Positions 1-8,570 of a stretch of DNA of 16,745 nt are shown here, in pieces. Position 1 is the stretch's first letter, and every line of letters starts with the position of its first letter. The position numbers were made by a program, and so were the translations under genes. This DNA comes from Saccoglossus kowalevskii (lineage: Eukaryota > Hemichordata > Enteropneusta > Harrimaniidae). The stretch lies in NCBI RefSeq assembly GCF_000003605.2, contig NW_003122907.1, positions 216,305-233,049 of the forward strand, in the 5' to 3' direction. The notes below the pieces were generated by a model. That model was given only the letters and a program-made list of their open reading frames with translations. It was not told the DNA's origin and searched no databases.

Positions 1-159
1 ATACACTCGATTAAATTTTCTGGACATATATGCGACGCATGAACGAAAACGATCTATTGTAAAAGATATGAATTGGAACTGTCTGTGACGTGTTGTCTGG
101 GTGCCGTTTCGTCCGACAGTCAAATACGAATATGCGCATACGAGAACTGAACGAGAACG

Positions 160-249
160 GGTACGTCACTGCTTTGTGCATGAGCTCCGCGCGAACCAAT
201 GACGTCATCGAACCAATGACGTCATCGGTTGCCTGTCCGTACGGCAGGC
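160..249. promoter_or_regulatory. Duplicated CCAAT + CRE module with adjacent GC palindrome
   Basis: A 17-bp unit (CGAACCAATGACGTCAT) is repeated head to tail at 192-208 and 209-225. Each copy holds a CCAAT box next to a perfect palindromic CRE, TGACGTCA (200-207 and 217-224). A CRE-like half site, TACGTCA, lies upstream at 162-168. Just downstream, 231-249 is a near-palindrome centred on CCGTACGG. CREB/ATF bZIP proteins bind TGACGTCA and NF-Y binds CCAAT; in animal promoters the two often sit close to the transcription start. The patch is more CpG-rich than its surroundings. Direction cannot be fixed: it could serve a gene leaving the window to the left, or an unrecognised transcript to the right. 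Promoter function is inferred from motifs only. Confidence 0.45.
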
Positions 250-2600
250 GTTTTGATCAAGGTTACTGACTCGTAGTTGATTTCCGAGAGCTTTTCTCGC
301 TGTCAATTTTGATTAATTTTTACTGACATTGATAAAAAGTTTTATATTAGAGTGATTTTGTGTATTTATGATGAAATAGGAGATATCGGATGGATTGTAG
401 CTGATATACCCACTGAAAACGAACCCAACTGGTCAGCTCGTTACGTAAACAAAGCATACGACGCCGGGTATTAATGTTCACTTTCTACAAAGGCCACGTG
501 TACTAACCAATTACTATATTTTAAACGGAACTAAATGAATTATTCTCAAACATTTCAAAATGGCAATTCCCGCGAAGAGACATATATTTATATGGATGGT
601 AACGCATGACATTGATCTGCTGAAAGAGGATTCGGCAAACAGGCCTGGGACCTCAGCAGAGAGTGGGTGGAAATAGCGAGAGCCCTGTCAAATGTCTGGG
701 AACTAACTACTAATTCAGATTCTGGATGTGAATTATGGTTGCCCAATGAGAGACGAGATGGCGTGGTTCTGTTTCCGTTACGTTCCCGTTGTTGGCGCTT
801 GTACTTAATCGTTTTCTGATACCCGAGAACGTAACGCAAACGAAATTAGAACAACACGTTACGTTCCCGTTACATACGCGATCTTAAACTCTCTACTAAC
901 AAATTGATCTTGAATCAATGTTATATTTTGGTTTTCAACATCAGGACTCGATGGTCACAACCGAAGGAATAAATCTATAGGGTATTGCAATGAATTCTCT
1001 AAAAACCTGTTGACACGTTTTGTCCCACGACAATAGGGGCCATGTCAGTATCAGTATCATATAGTATATGTGGAGTATGGGTTAGAAACACGCGGGGAAT
1101 ATTAACGAAGTATATGTAATATGTGGACGAACTCAGAAAGTAGTTGGAGTCATGACTCAGCCATACCTGTATGAACGTTTAACATCATCTGATGATAGCT
1201 GCTCCTTGCTGTCCAGCTTATAACCAATCATGAATCCAAATGTAACTTGAAAAAACCATCGCATGTATTCTGAAGCCGAATATTTCATACGAACAATATA
1301 TCCTTCCATATTAATCTCTATTCATAAACGCTAGCGAATTGTACTATGCAAATGATAAAACAGATATAATCTGGCCTAATTTTAGAACTCACTTTTTCTA
1401 ACGTATCAGTATTTATATCTGACACGACCATAGACAATGTATTTTTTAATACCATAAATGCCTGCACCCCTTACCTCTGCTATAGTTATTGTAGTGGATA
1501 GGGATTGGTACGTTGAAATAATACGATGCTATATTCATAAATATTTGTATGCAATGATGTATTATATTCAAAAACGATCGTTGTGAGCTCCCGTGAAACG
1601 AAGCTCATGTTGTACCGGTGTCTGTGACTCTGTGACTACAATTTGTTCCACTGATAACTCAAGATCTACAATTTCAATTCAAATAAAATTTGACACACAG
1701 CTAATATATGATGAGTAGATGCGCTGATTAGATTTTGGTGCAATTCCATGCATATTAATTAGCTAATTATTGCATTAATTAATTTATAACTTGTTGTGGT
1801 GTTTACAATTTCTGAACAAATATTTGACTTGGATGAGTAGCCAAATTTGCATATTGCGATAACGTATTCTGTCGCAAAAATACTGGTAATATTTCATTGG
1901 AAGGTGTAAATTTTAGTATATAATGATTTAATATGTCATAATGGATGTTATTTGAGCAGATACAGCGACTAAAACATCAAATTTATGCAGTTTTATCAGT
2001 ATGGCGAGTACGCATGCCCTCTCTGATTTTCATAATGCAAGTTCAACTTCACTTTGTGCGTCATATTCATCAATAGACAAAATCGAAGGCAGAATCCCGT
2101 ACAACTTTCTACCAATCTTGATTCGAAAATGTGCTGGTTACATGTACAGTGTTCTCTCGCTTAGGGGAGAGTAGGAAAACAGGCGGTTCACCACAGTCAT
2201 CGGCGTGGCTGGTAATGTTTATTAATGTTTATTTTTGTCTCTATCGCATTCAAGACAAACAGTTTAAGATCGGTAAATAAGAAATAGACGAACTAAAATG
2301 TCTCCTGTGTTTCACATGCGACATGATTATCAAAAAAACCCACAGAGTTTAGCTGTCATGTACATCCTATAAGTCTAACCTTGTACACATAATCTTGTAT
2401 TGATGTGTTTTTTTTTGTCAAAAAAGACGTTGCTTTTCAGTTAACTATTCTGTTCAAGGTATTTGTGGGAGTTAAAAGATTTGTTGAACAAATGACAAGT
2501 AACTATATCGATTTGCGTCAAGCTGGGTTGCCCGAATTTAAATATCAGTGCATGAACTCTGGGGGTCATTGCCCATTGCCACACGTAATTCGTGGTTATT
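250..2600. other. AT-rich intergenic or intronic stretch, no gene recognised
   Basis: No open frame here has protein-like composition or matches a known family. At 777-871 the 9-mer GTTACGTTC occurs twice in direct orientation (777-785, 858-866), each continuing as GTTACGTTCCCGTT, with an inverted copy (GAACGTAAC, 827-835) between them. Segment 600-880 is less AT-rich than its flanks and may be an old repeat copy, but no ends were found. Small tandem duplications include CTGTGACT twice near 1622-1637 and TAATGTTTAT twice near 2214-2233. Otherwise I see nothing. Confidence 0.5.
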
Positions 2601-2645
2601 AGATCCATGGAAGGTACTAACGTTAATACCTTCCATGTTAGATCT
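2601..2645. repeat. 45-bp near-perfect palindrome (hairpin-forming)
   Basis: The two halves are inverted copies meeting at AACGTT (2619-2624) with essentially no loop. The left arm runs from AGATC through CATGGAAGGTAC, and the right arm mirrors it through TACCTTCCATG to GATCT. The main differences are a 3-base insertion near the outer end of the right arm and one mismatch near the centre. Such a short, loopless palindrome could be a cruciform or hairpin, the remnant of a foldback mobile element, or a dimeric protein-binding site. It lies in no recognisable gene. The palindrome is plain to see; its role is unknown. Confidence 0.7.
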
Positions 2646-3542
2646 CAGTCGAAATGTACCGACGCGAATAATGAGTGTGCTACGAGTTTATTATAGTAAA
2701 ACGTAACATTACGCATGTTATTGTATGTTATTGTATGCTTTATATTACATATTCACTTAATTTCGAATAAAATAATTCACCATTGGAACATCGATGAAAC
2801 GATGAAGTATTTAAAATATTTTCTCGACATTCGGTAGACACCTGACTACTATCTTTTTCAATGCGCCCATGTTTATGTTTGCGTAATAATCACGAATGTA
2901 ACGCATTATCAAGTTGGTAATACTGAAATATTCACAGACCCCCGGGTCAGTGTCCTAACAATAGTAAAAATAACTTGAGTTTGCGTAATTATTATAAAAG
3001 CAATACATTGCAATGTTGAAATATTTAGAGCTGGTACAATATTGTAAACAGATTTGCGTAATTTGAAAAGCAGCACACTAAGTAAACGATGGTGAAATGT
3101 CCCATACAGAGTTGCATACAAGTTGTGTTATTACAGTAGCACCGGATATAACAATTTTATTTCGACGCGCGGAGCACGAAAGAAAAAGTGCCTGTGCCTG
3201 TTCAGTGCGTGGCTTAGAATCAAACTTCGGTCAACAGACACTTGATGTCAGAATTGCTGCACAGCATGTTTCAATGATCACTCAATTGTCTCAGCGTATG
3301 TTGTACCAAGTCCATGATACACCCCGTTTTGACTTTGGCTTGCTTTTTCTTCTTAGTGTATGCTCTTTTTCAAGTAAAATGTGAACTCTCACCAATGTAT
3401 TAAAACACTTTATATTTGGTCTACGCGAAACATTAATCTTTCTAAACATTTTTTTGCAATGCTGAATAAGTAATTAGCGTCAGACATAGCCTGTTTTAGG
3501 TGGCTGAATAGACTTGCTTGCAGTCTGTTGCGATTCCAATGA
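2646..3542. other. AT-rich stretch, no supported gene
   Basis: A tandem duplication of about 11 bp (TGTTATTGTA twice) lies near 2717-2737. A plus-strand frame of 95 codons opens at 3097, but it has no recognisable domain and no clear splice context, so I do not call it. Nothing else is supported. Confidence 0.4.
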
Positions 3543-3661
3543 AAATAAATATAAATTGCGTAAACGAAGGGTGAACGCGAAAGTCATGTGACCGCGAAAT
3601 CCCAACAGACTTGCCATCAGTGTAAGCGCCCTTACATTACTAGCCAGTTTCAGGCTTGTAA
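3543..3661 (+). repeat. Dispersed 119-bp repeat, left copy of an inverted pair
   Basis: This segment is the reverse complement of 5093-5211, with about 12 mismatches and no gaps over 119 bases (about 90% identity counted by hand). It includes an imperfect 17-bp tandem duplication (GTGAACGCGAAAGTCAT then GTGACCGCGAAATCCCA) and the block CAGTGTAAGCGCCCTTAC (3618-3635). Homology starts in an A/T-rich edge (AAATAAATATAAATTGCG) and stops abruptly at the inner edge. It is more CpG-rich than its flanks. The likely origin is a mobile-element end or MITE fragment, but no family was recognised. Confidence 0.8.
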
Positions 3662-4173
3662 ATTTGCATATACGTCATACAGTGGGTGGAGCAGCCGAGC
3701 CACGGATCATAACAATAAACAAGACATCGCACGTACTTGTGTTTACTTGTCTCGCGCTATGTTACCATGTTGTTGACGATAACAAAATTGAGTAAAACAA
3801 CCATCGTTTCTCCAAGAATGCAAGAAATTATCTGTATTGTGTGCGGTCTTGACATCGTAAAGCAGACGACAGTCGAACATTCTTTAAACTCACCACATCG
3901 CCTGTAGTCGATACAAAACGAAGCCATTTCGAAAGTCAGTGATTATCCACTGCCTGTAGGCGCAGGCACGAAAACGTCTCGGCTATCTGAGTAGGTCTTC
4001 ACGACCTCTCGCTGATTTCGACGAAAGCTATGTTATCCTAATACTTTCAAGGCTCGCTCCAAACATTCTCCTGATAACATTGCACGTTTTTTTGAAATTC
4101 ATTCTAAAATAAAATGGCATATGCGATTCGTGTATGAGAAGGTAGGTACAGTTTTCGAGATCTAAGTTTATTC

Positions 4174-4202
4174 ATAGACCTTAGAAAACAGGGACATGCA
4201 AC
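4174..4202 (+). repeat. Inner 29-bp inverted repeat, left arm
   Basis: The arm begins ATAGACCTTAGAAAA and continues to GGGACATGCAAC. It matches the reverse complement of 4966-4994 at 27 of 29 positions. The right arm lies about 760 bp away, inside the larger 3543/5211 inverted pair. A weaker, gapped similarity may extend inward from both arms for about 50 bp, which would suggest a longer, diverged palindrome. Confidence 0.7.
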
Positions 4203-4965
4203 TTCTGTCTGAGACAAAGGAAAATCCAATTACCTGTGTGCAACATGGGTTATAATCTCCTGTATAGATAATCACATTAATACATATTCTCGGAGCTACG
4301 TCACGATCCCCTAAACGTTGCCAGGACCAATTACAAACAGGAAAATAAATAAATTTTCGGATTAACACCTCTGTTTTCCTCCAAGCTAACCAAATTTCCC
4401 CCAAGCTAACGAAAATACCTGTTCCGGTCCGTCTGTGAAAATACCTATACATCTGAAACAGTTTTAGTTCTTACCTTTCTACGCTTTTTTATATGTTTGA
4501 TAAGTTATGCTGTGTCAATATTCACATTTGTCAGTGTATAGCGGGTGCACTATGCTATATCTGTTATAAATATGATGAAAAATCCACTTGTTATAATGAC
4601 ACAAATTTTGACAGGTCATTGTTTACACTTGGGCAGTTTTGTTTTCTCGTAGAGAAAACTGACCATTTTTATTTCCCTTTCCTGTTTTCCTAGTGGAATA
4701 CAAACTGTTAACTTGGCAATTTTTAGTTTCACTCGTATCAATAGAATGGACTTGGCTATTCAGTTTTAATCAAATGTAATTTTTTTGATTATATTCTAAC
4801 CACAAAGTTGGCTCATTTTGTGTAGCTACTCCCTGGCAGCCATGTTTTTCTTATGTAACAGGAGAAGATGTAACAGTGGTGTTGACATAGATTTATTGTC
4901 AGTTTCACTATGGTGTTAATCGGGTTGAGGATTACAACTAAGGTTACATGAAAGGGATACCCACA

Positions 4966-4994
4966 GTAGCATGTCCCTATTTTCTAAGGTCTAT
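4966..4994 (-). repeat. Inner 29-bp inverted repeat, right arm
   Basis: This is the partner of 4174-4202, reading on the opposite strand with 2 mismatches in 29. It sits about 100 bp inside the right 119-bp repeat copy, whereas the left arm sits about 510 bp inside the left copy. The nested inverted structure is therefore asymmetric, which fits separate insertions or a later insertion in the left half better than a single intact foldback element. Confidence 0.7.
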
Positions 4995-5092
4995 CGTTTA
5001 TTCAAGAAAGTGTGTATGGTTTCCGGGGTCTCAGTTGATATGTCAATTAGCCTGTCTTCTGATTGGGTGAAACATATTAGACATGTCAATCA

Positions 5093-5211
5093 TTAAAAGC
5101 CCGAATCTGGCCGGTAATGTGAGGGCGCTTACACTGATGGCTAGCCTGTTGGGATTTCGCGTTCACATGACTTTCGCGTTCACCCCTCGTTTACGCAATT
5201 TATATTTGTTT
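5093..5211 (-). repeat. Dispersed 119-bp repeat, right copy of an inverted pair
   Basis: This is the reverse complement of 3543-3661 at about 90% identity without gaps. It shows the same internal 17-bp tandem duplication (TTTCGCGTTCAC at 5155-5166 and 5172-5183). The block GTGAGGGCGCTTACACTG (5119-5136) is matched in inverted form by CAGTGATAGCGCCCTCAC at 5269-5286; the left copy has no such partner beside it. The right copy therefore overlaps, but is not coextensive with, a small TIR-bounded unit (5117-5288). Confidence 0.8.
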
Positions 5212-5288
5212 TTTTACTGTAAAAAATTGACGAGAGTACCGGTATCTCTATATAAGCAGCTGTTTTTACAGTGATAGCGCCCTCACAT
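5117..5288. mobile_element. MITE-like unit with about 20-bp terminal inverted repeats
   Basis: The left end ATGTGAGGGCGCTTACACTG (5117-5136) and the reverse complement of the right end (5269-5288) agree at 18 of 20 positions, enclosing about 170 bp with no coding capacity. This size and structure fit a miniature inverted-repeat element. Against that, no convincing target-site duplication is visible, and the homology with the 3543-3661 copy continues through the left TIR into the flank. The TIRs may instead be internal to a larger repeat. No superfamily is assigned. Confidence 0.4.
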
Positions 5289-6573
5289 GTTTTTCAAAAT
5301 GCCTATATCAAAATCTAGTGTTTCCATATATGTCATAGTTTCTCGGATATCTCAATCAATTTTATTGATATTTGGTAAAAGTATGGATCGACCTACATGC
5401 AATTACATTCACTTATTATGCAAAGCCAATACCTTTATAATACTTGCTCTGATCACAAGGGGGCTATTTACAGTTTAACTTTGATTTATTATTGCTTGTA
5501 ATCGAAAATCGTTTTGCATTCAATCAGTCTATATTTATATGCAAACATATATTTATGTTCATTCTTTTTTTTATATATGTCTATACATATTTGTCTGTAT
5601 ATAGTGTCTATATAAAGACGTGAATCTGTATTAGGCTAATTGAAGTGACCTCGTACTTGAAATTAAGTTTGATTTAGTTGTAACAGATTAAACGATGATT
5701 TTTTGTATAAATGTCCACACCAAACATAATATGAACACGCGTAATACAATTCATATGCTCACTAATGTCAACTGCATTGGTAAGTCATGCACGAATAAGA
5801 ATGTTTCTAAATGGTGGACTAGAAAATTTAAATTTAGTGCTAGTAGAAGAGGAATTATTTTCTATTGGACTTGGGGAGCAAGTGGTTGTGGTTAAACATA
5901 AAAGTTACCCTAGTACTGTCTGTTGAATGCCTTTTTAACGATTTTGGTCTATGGTATTGGTGAACCAATTAAGAATTGCTTCAAATGGGAAAGCAAATCC
6001 GGTTTATATTCCAGTTCCCGTAAATAAGTGAAATCTAAATCACTCAAACAAATTCGACGAATACGTTTTGTTTTCACTTCAAATCAAAATAAAAACAAAA
6101 GTAATTTTCAGAACTTAATAAAAATAAATGTTCAAATCCATGAACTTGTTCATAAATGAAACTATTGCCATGGTTGTAGTACTCTGCTGTCTGTTAGTCC
6201 AATGAAGCATATGGAATACTAGATTCAGTTTATAGCGATTTTTGGTAATGATCAGTTGGGTCACAGAAGCGCGGGAGAGTAAGTATCATGATCACGTGAT
6301 TTGCTGATAACGTCTATATGTTTGCTATTAAGCACATTTATTAATAAAGTTGCTGGTGTGATTTCTGTAGCACCCACTGCTTCACTGCGCAACTTCCAAA
6401 CGTGCTCCGTTTAAATGATGCAAAGAAATACTGTCTCTGTCCTTTTCTTGAAAAAGTAATAATTACCGGTATGTTTCATTCCGATGTTAATTGGGTAGAT
6501 CTTATAGTTTTACATATTTGAATTGGAGCACAGTCCTAACGAAGACACTTCTTGCTATATTCTGCATCACAAA
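5289..6573. other. AT-rich stretch, no supported gene
   Basis: Positions 5510-5625 are low-complexity T/A-rich DNA with recurring TCTATAT and ATATTTAT words. GTAAGT donor-like sites occur at 5780-5785 and near 6280, but neither ends a convincing exon. A palindromic ATCACGTGAT (E-box core CACGTG) lies at 6291-6300 and recurs at 16155-16164 inside the second dispersed repeat. No gene is supported. Confidence 0.4.
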
Positions 6574-6930
6574 GTTGCAGTATTATTTAGGATCAACAAC
6601 TTACATATTTAAAGTACACATTATAAACATATATTGCAGGTATTTGATAAATAGTTTGTTTACTGTATTTAGTAGTAGAAACTTTGCAATATTTTAACCG
6701 TGAGACTGATTACTGGTAATCATGTGATCGTGCCAACGGGCTGCAGCGATTGGCTGATCGCATGTTTACTCTACCACGCCTTAGAGTTTTATTGTAGAAT
6801 TTTGTAACAGAGAAAGAGAAATAATAATAATAAACTAATGTGTATTCCTTTGAGTCGAAACTGTTATCTCTACGTGTAGGTGTTATCACCCAAGCAAGCC
6901 AAAGGTTACTGAACGCAACGCTTTGTTCCA
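6574..6930 (+). repeat. Dispersed repeat, copy A (partner at 16008-16418)
   Basis: Starting at GTTGCAGTATT, this segment aligns in the same orientation with 16008-16418, about 9.4 kb away. The best-conserved blocks are CAACAACTT, TGTATTTAGTAGT, AACCGTGAGAC, GGTAATCA(T/C)GTGATCGTGCC, then GCGATTGGCTGATCGCATGT, and later TCTCTACGTGTA followed by GTGTTATCA. Copy A has a short (ATA)n run at 6821-6833 where copy B carries about 50 extra bases. The conserved core holds an E-box-like site (CATGTG; CACGTG in copy B) and an inverted CCAAT box (ATTGG). There is no coding capacity. It may be a non-autonomous mobile element or a duplicated regulatory segment. Confidence 0.75.
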
Positions 6931-7012
6931 ACAACAGGTTTAACTGCTGTGTGAGGGTACCACGCTAGAATTCGGGCATCTGTCATATATAATTGGCGTT
7001 CATGTTACGGAT

Positions 7013-7152
7013 CTCAGCAAGTGCGGAGAGTCGGAATTGGGTCGGCACGTGCCGAAACATGTTCATGAACAGTCGGCATGTTCCGAGTTTGTCTGCCTGA
7101 ACGCTCGCCACGAGCCTAAATCACGCCATCGGCGGTGAACGGAGAATATATA
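7013..7152. promoter_or_regulatory. CpG-dense patch with stacked palindromes and TATA-like tail
   Basis: CpG is clearly enriched over about 130 bp: roughly 15 CpG by hand count, in otherwise CpG-poor DNA. A perfect 14-bp palindrome, TCGGCACGTGCCGA (7042-7055), contains the E-box CACGTG. A perfect 12-bp palindrome, TGTTCATGAACA (7060-7071), follows four bases later. GTCGGCA occurs twice (7041-7047, 7073-7079). AAACATGTTC (7055-7064) fits the p53-family half-site RRRCWWGYYY, and CGGCATGTTC (7074-7083) fits at 9 of 10 positions. AATATATA lies just downstream near 7144-7151. A promoter or enhancer is plausible; no transcript start or target gene can be shown. Confidence 0.4.
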
Positions 7153-7159
7153 CTGTTTC

Positions 7160-8275
7160 AAATAGCGATTTCGGCACAAGCAAAGTGGGTCCTAATGGGT
7201 ATCCGATTAACGTTAACGCAACTACTGTAACCCCTCTGCAAACATTAAAAATATTCGGTACGTGTCATCTTTCCCTATATATTAGATGTTGAATACTGGA
7301 AAATAGTATGTATGAGACTAAGAATATTTTGATATTTAGAAACGTGTCAAATGTGTAAATGTTACTCGTGTTACTCGTGATATAAACTGCATGTAAAAAT
7401 CACTGGCGACGGCCATCTTTAATTTTGTTCAAAGCAATACTGTGGTTATTCATGTTTATGACCTCACGAACATGTTATGGATTACTTGTGGAGAACACTA
7501 CGGTCTACAGATAACGAAAACTCATTCGGTTCAGTTTTGAATTTCGCCCAATAATTTTGATAATTTATTTAATGCACGTATGCATTTCGCAGCTATTGAT
7601 TAGTGTTAACATGTTTACTATTAACTGTGAGGTAGTTCCAACGGCGGCAAACAGTAGTGGCGATATGGTTGAAAAAACAAATGCCACGTGGAGTGGAAAT
7701 ACGGTTGTACTAATTAGACCCCCCCAAATCCACATTTGCAATTTAAACGACCGACGTTGACGATATATAGCAAATACATTCAGTTTAATCAAACTACCAA
7801 CAATTATCACAAAGACTAACTGTCTATTCACCAAACGAGCTATGCTTTGGCACTTTAGGAGGCGCTCAATCAGCCCCGTAACAAATTTACATTAGGTGCA
7901 AGAACCAGGGTGTGTAATATGAGGAAATACTACATGGTTGTATACCACTAATGTATAAAGGATATCCATGAGTGTCCGTAAAAATATCATATTTATTAAA
8001 TTCGTGCAGTTATTGTCATTTCCTTCTGCCTTGTTCACAAATTTGATATTCTGATCATCACATTTCGCTGCTTTAAAAACGCGCATACTGACGTCGGAGA
8101 CCAAAAGCGTCTCAGTTTAATCTTACCCCTAAACGGAATATTTGTTATTTTTGTGCACGTTGTATTAATTTACGATTTCGGGGATCCAAATACTATGTGG
8201 CCAATATTACCGGATACGAGTAACCGCCATTTTAAAGCAGTAACAGTGACCTACCATACTGTAAGATAATATAGC
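7160..8275. other. Stretch without a firmly supported gene
   Basis: Notable pieces are a 9-bp tandem duplication GTTACTCGT (7361-7378), a possible short secreted-type frame (7572-7760, listed separately), and CCGCCATTTT (8224-8233). The last, on the minus strand, is a full match to the YY1-type core AAAATGGCGG. A minus-strand frame over 7834-7565 is hydrophobic, but that is expected from the T-rich strand and is not called. Confidence 0.35.
7572..7760 (+). CDS. Weak candidate: short secreted-type open frame
   Basis: From the ATG at 7572 a 62-codon frame begins with a mainly hydrophobic stretch (HVCISQLLISVNMFTINC). This could act as a signal peptide or membrane anchor. A polar segment follows with two N-glycosylation sequons (NSS, NAT). 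It could be a first exon or a small secreted peptide. It lies about 400 bp downstream of the CpG-dense palindrome cluster. No family is recognised, no strong splice donor closes it (the nearest is GAG|GTAGTT, inside the frame), and 62 open codons can arise by chance. I give it little weight. Confidence 0.12.
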   Translation: MHVCISQLLISVNMFTINCEVVPTAANSSGDMVEKTNATWSGNTVVLIRPPQIHICNLNDRR

Positions 8276-8570
8276 GTTGTCAATATCGTGCATGACGTTG
8301 ACAATATCGTGTATGACATCGACAATATCGTGCATGACGTTGACAATATCGTGTATAACATCGACAATATCGTGCATGACGTTGACAATATGGTGTATAA
8401 CATCGACAATATCGTGTATGACGTCGACAATATCGTGCATGACGTTGACAATATCGTCCATGACGTTGACAATATCGTGTATGACATCGACAATATCGTG
8501 CATGACGTATCATGTTGACATTATCGTGCATAGCGTTGACAATATCGTGTATGGCAATATCGTTAATATA
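8276..8570. repeat. 21-bp minisatellite, about 13-14 units
   Basis: Eleven exact-length units run from 8276 to 8506, followed by one 28-bp expanded unit, one more 21-bp unit and a decayed partial one. Each unit is GTT or ATC followed by GACAATATCGTGCATGAC, with TGTATGAC and TGTATAAC variants. GTT-type and ATC-type units alternate over part of the array, giving a partial 42-bp higher-order period. Since 21 is divisible by 3 and the unit lacks stops in most frames, long open frames appear on both strands (for example VDNIVHD/IDNIVYD heptads on plus and IVNVMHD on minus). These frames are by-products of the repeat and are not called as genes. Confidence 0.95.

Larger units (their letters stand above)
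3662..5092. other. Interior of the inverted-repeat region, no clear gene
   Basis: This DNA lies between the two 119-bp inverted copies. It contains an inner inverted pair (4174-4202 and 4966-4994), listed separately. Short hairpins occur at 3951-3968 (TGCCTG / CAGGCA) and 3993-4007 (AGGTC / GACCT). The 10-mer CCAAGCTAAC is repeated at 4381-4390 and 4401-4410. A minus-strand frame of 94 codons (4452 down to 4168) crosses that repeat; it is tryptophan-rich but matches nothing I know. No transposase-like motif was recognised, so if this is a mobile element it is non-autonomous or decayed. Confidence 0.4.

Noticed and set aside
3097-3384. 95-codon plus-strand frame
   Set aside because: Reasonable composition, but no recognisable domain, no strong start context and no associated splice sites.
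4168-4452. 94-codon minus-strand frame inside the inverted-repeat region
   Set aside because: It crosses short direct repeats and the inner inverted-repeat arm, and shows no transposase or other motif.
7060-7071. Glucocorticoid-type steroid response element
   Set aside because: TGTTC/GAACA are everted here with a 2-bp centre, not the inverted AGAACAnnnTGTTCT arrangement. Only the palindrome is reported.
7565-7834. 89-codon hydrophobic minus-strand frame resembling a membrane protein
   Set aside because: Hydrophobicity follows from the T-rich strand; there is no family motif, splice signals or conserved loop residues.
8276-8570. CRISPR-like array
   Set aside because: Units are contiguous 21-bp repeats with no unique spacers, in an animal-type genome; it is a minisatellite.
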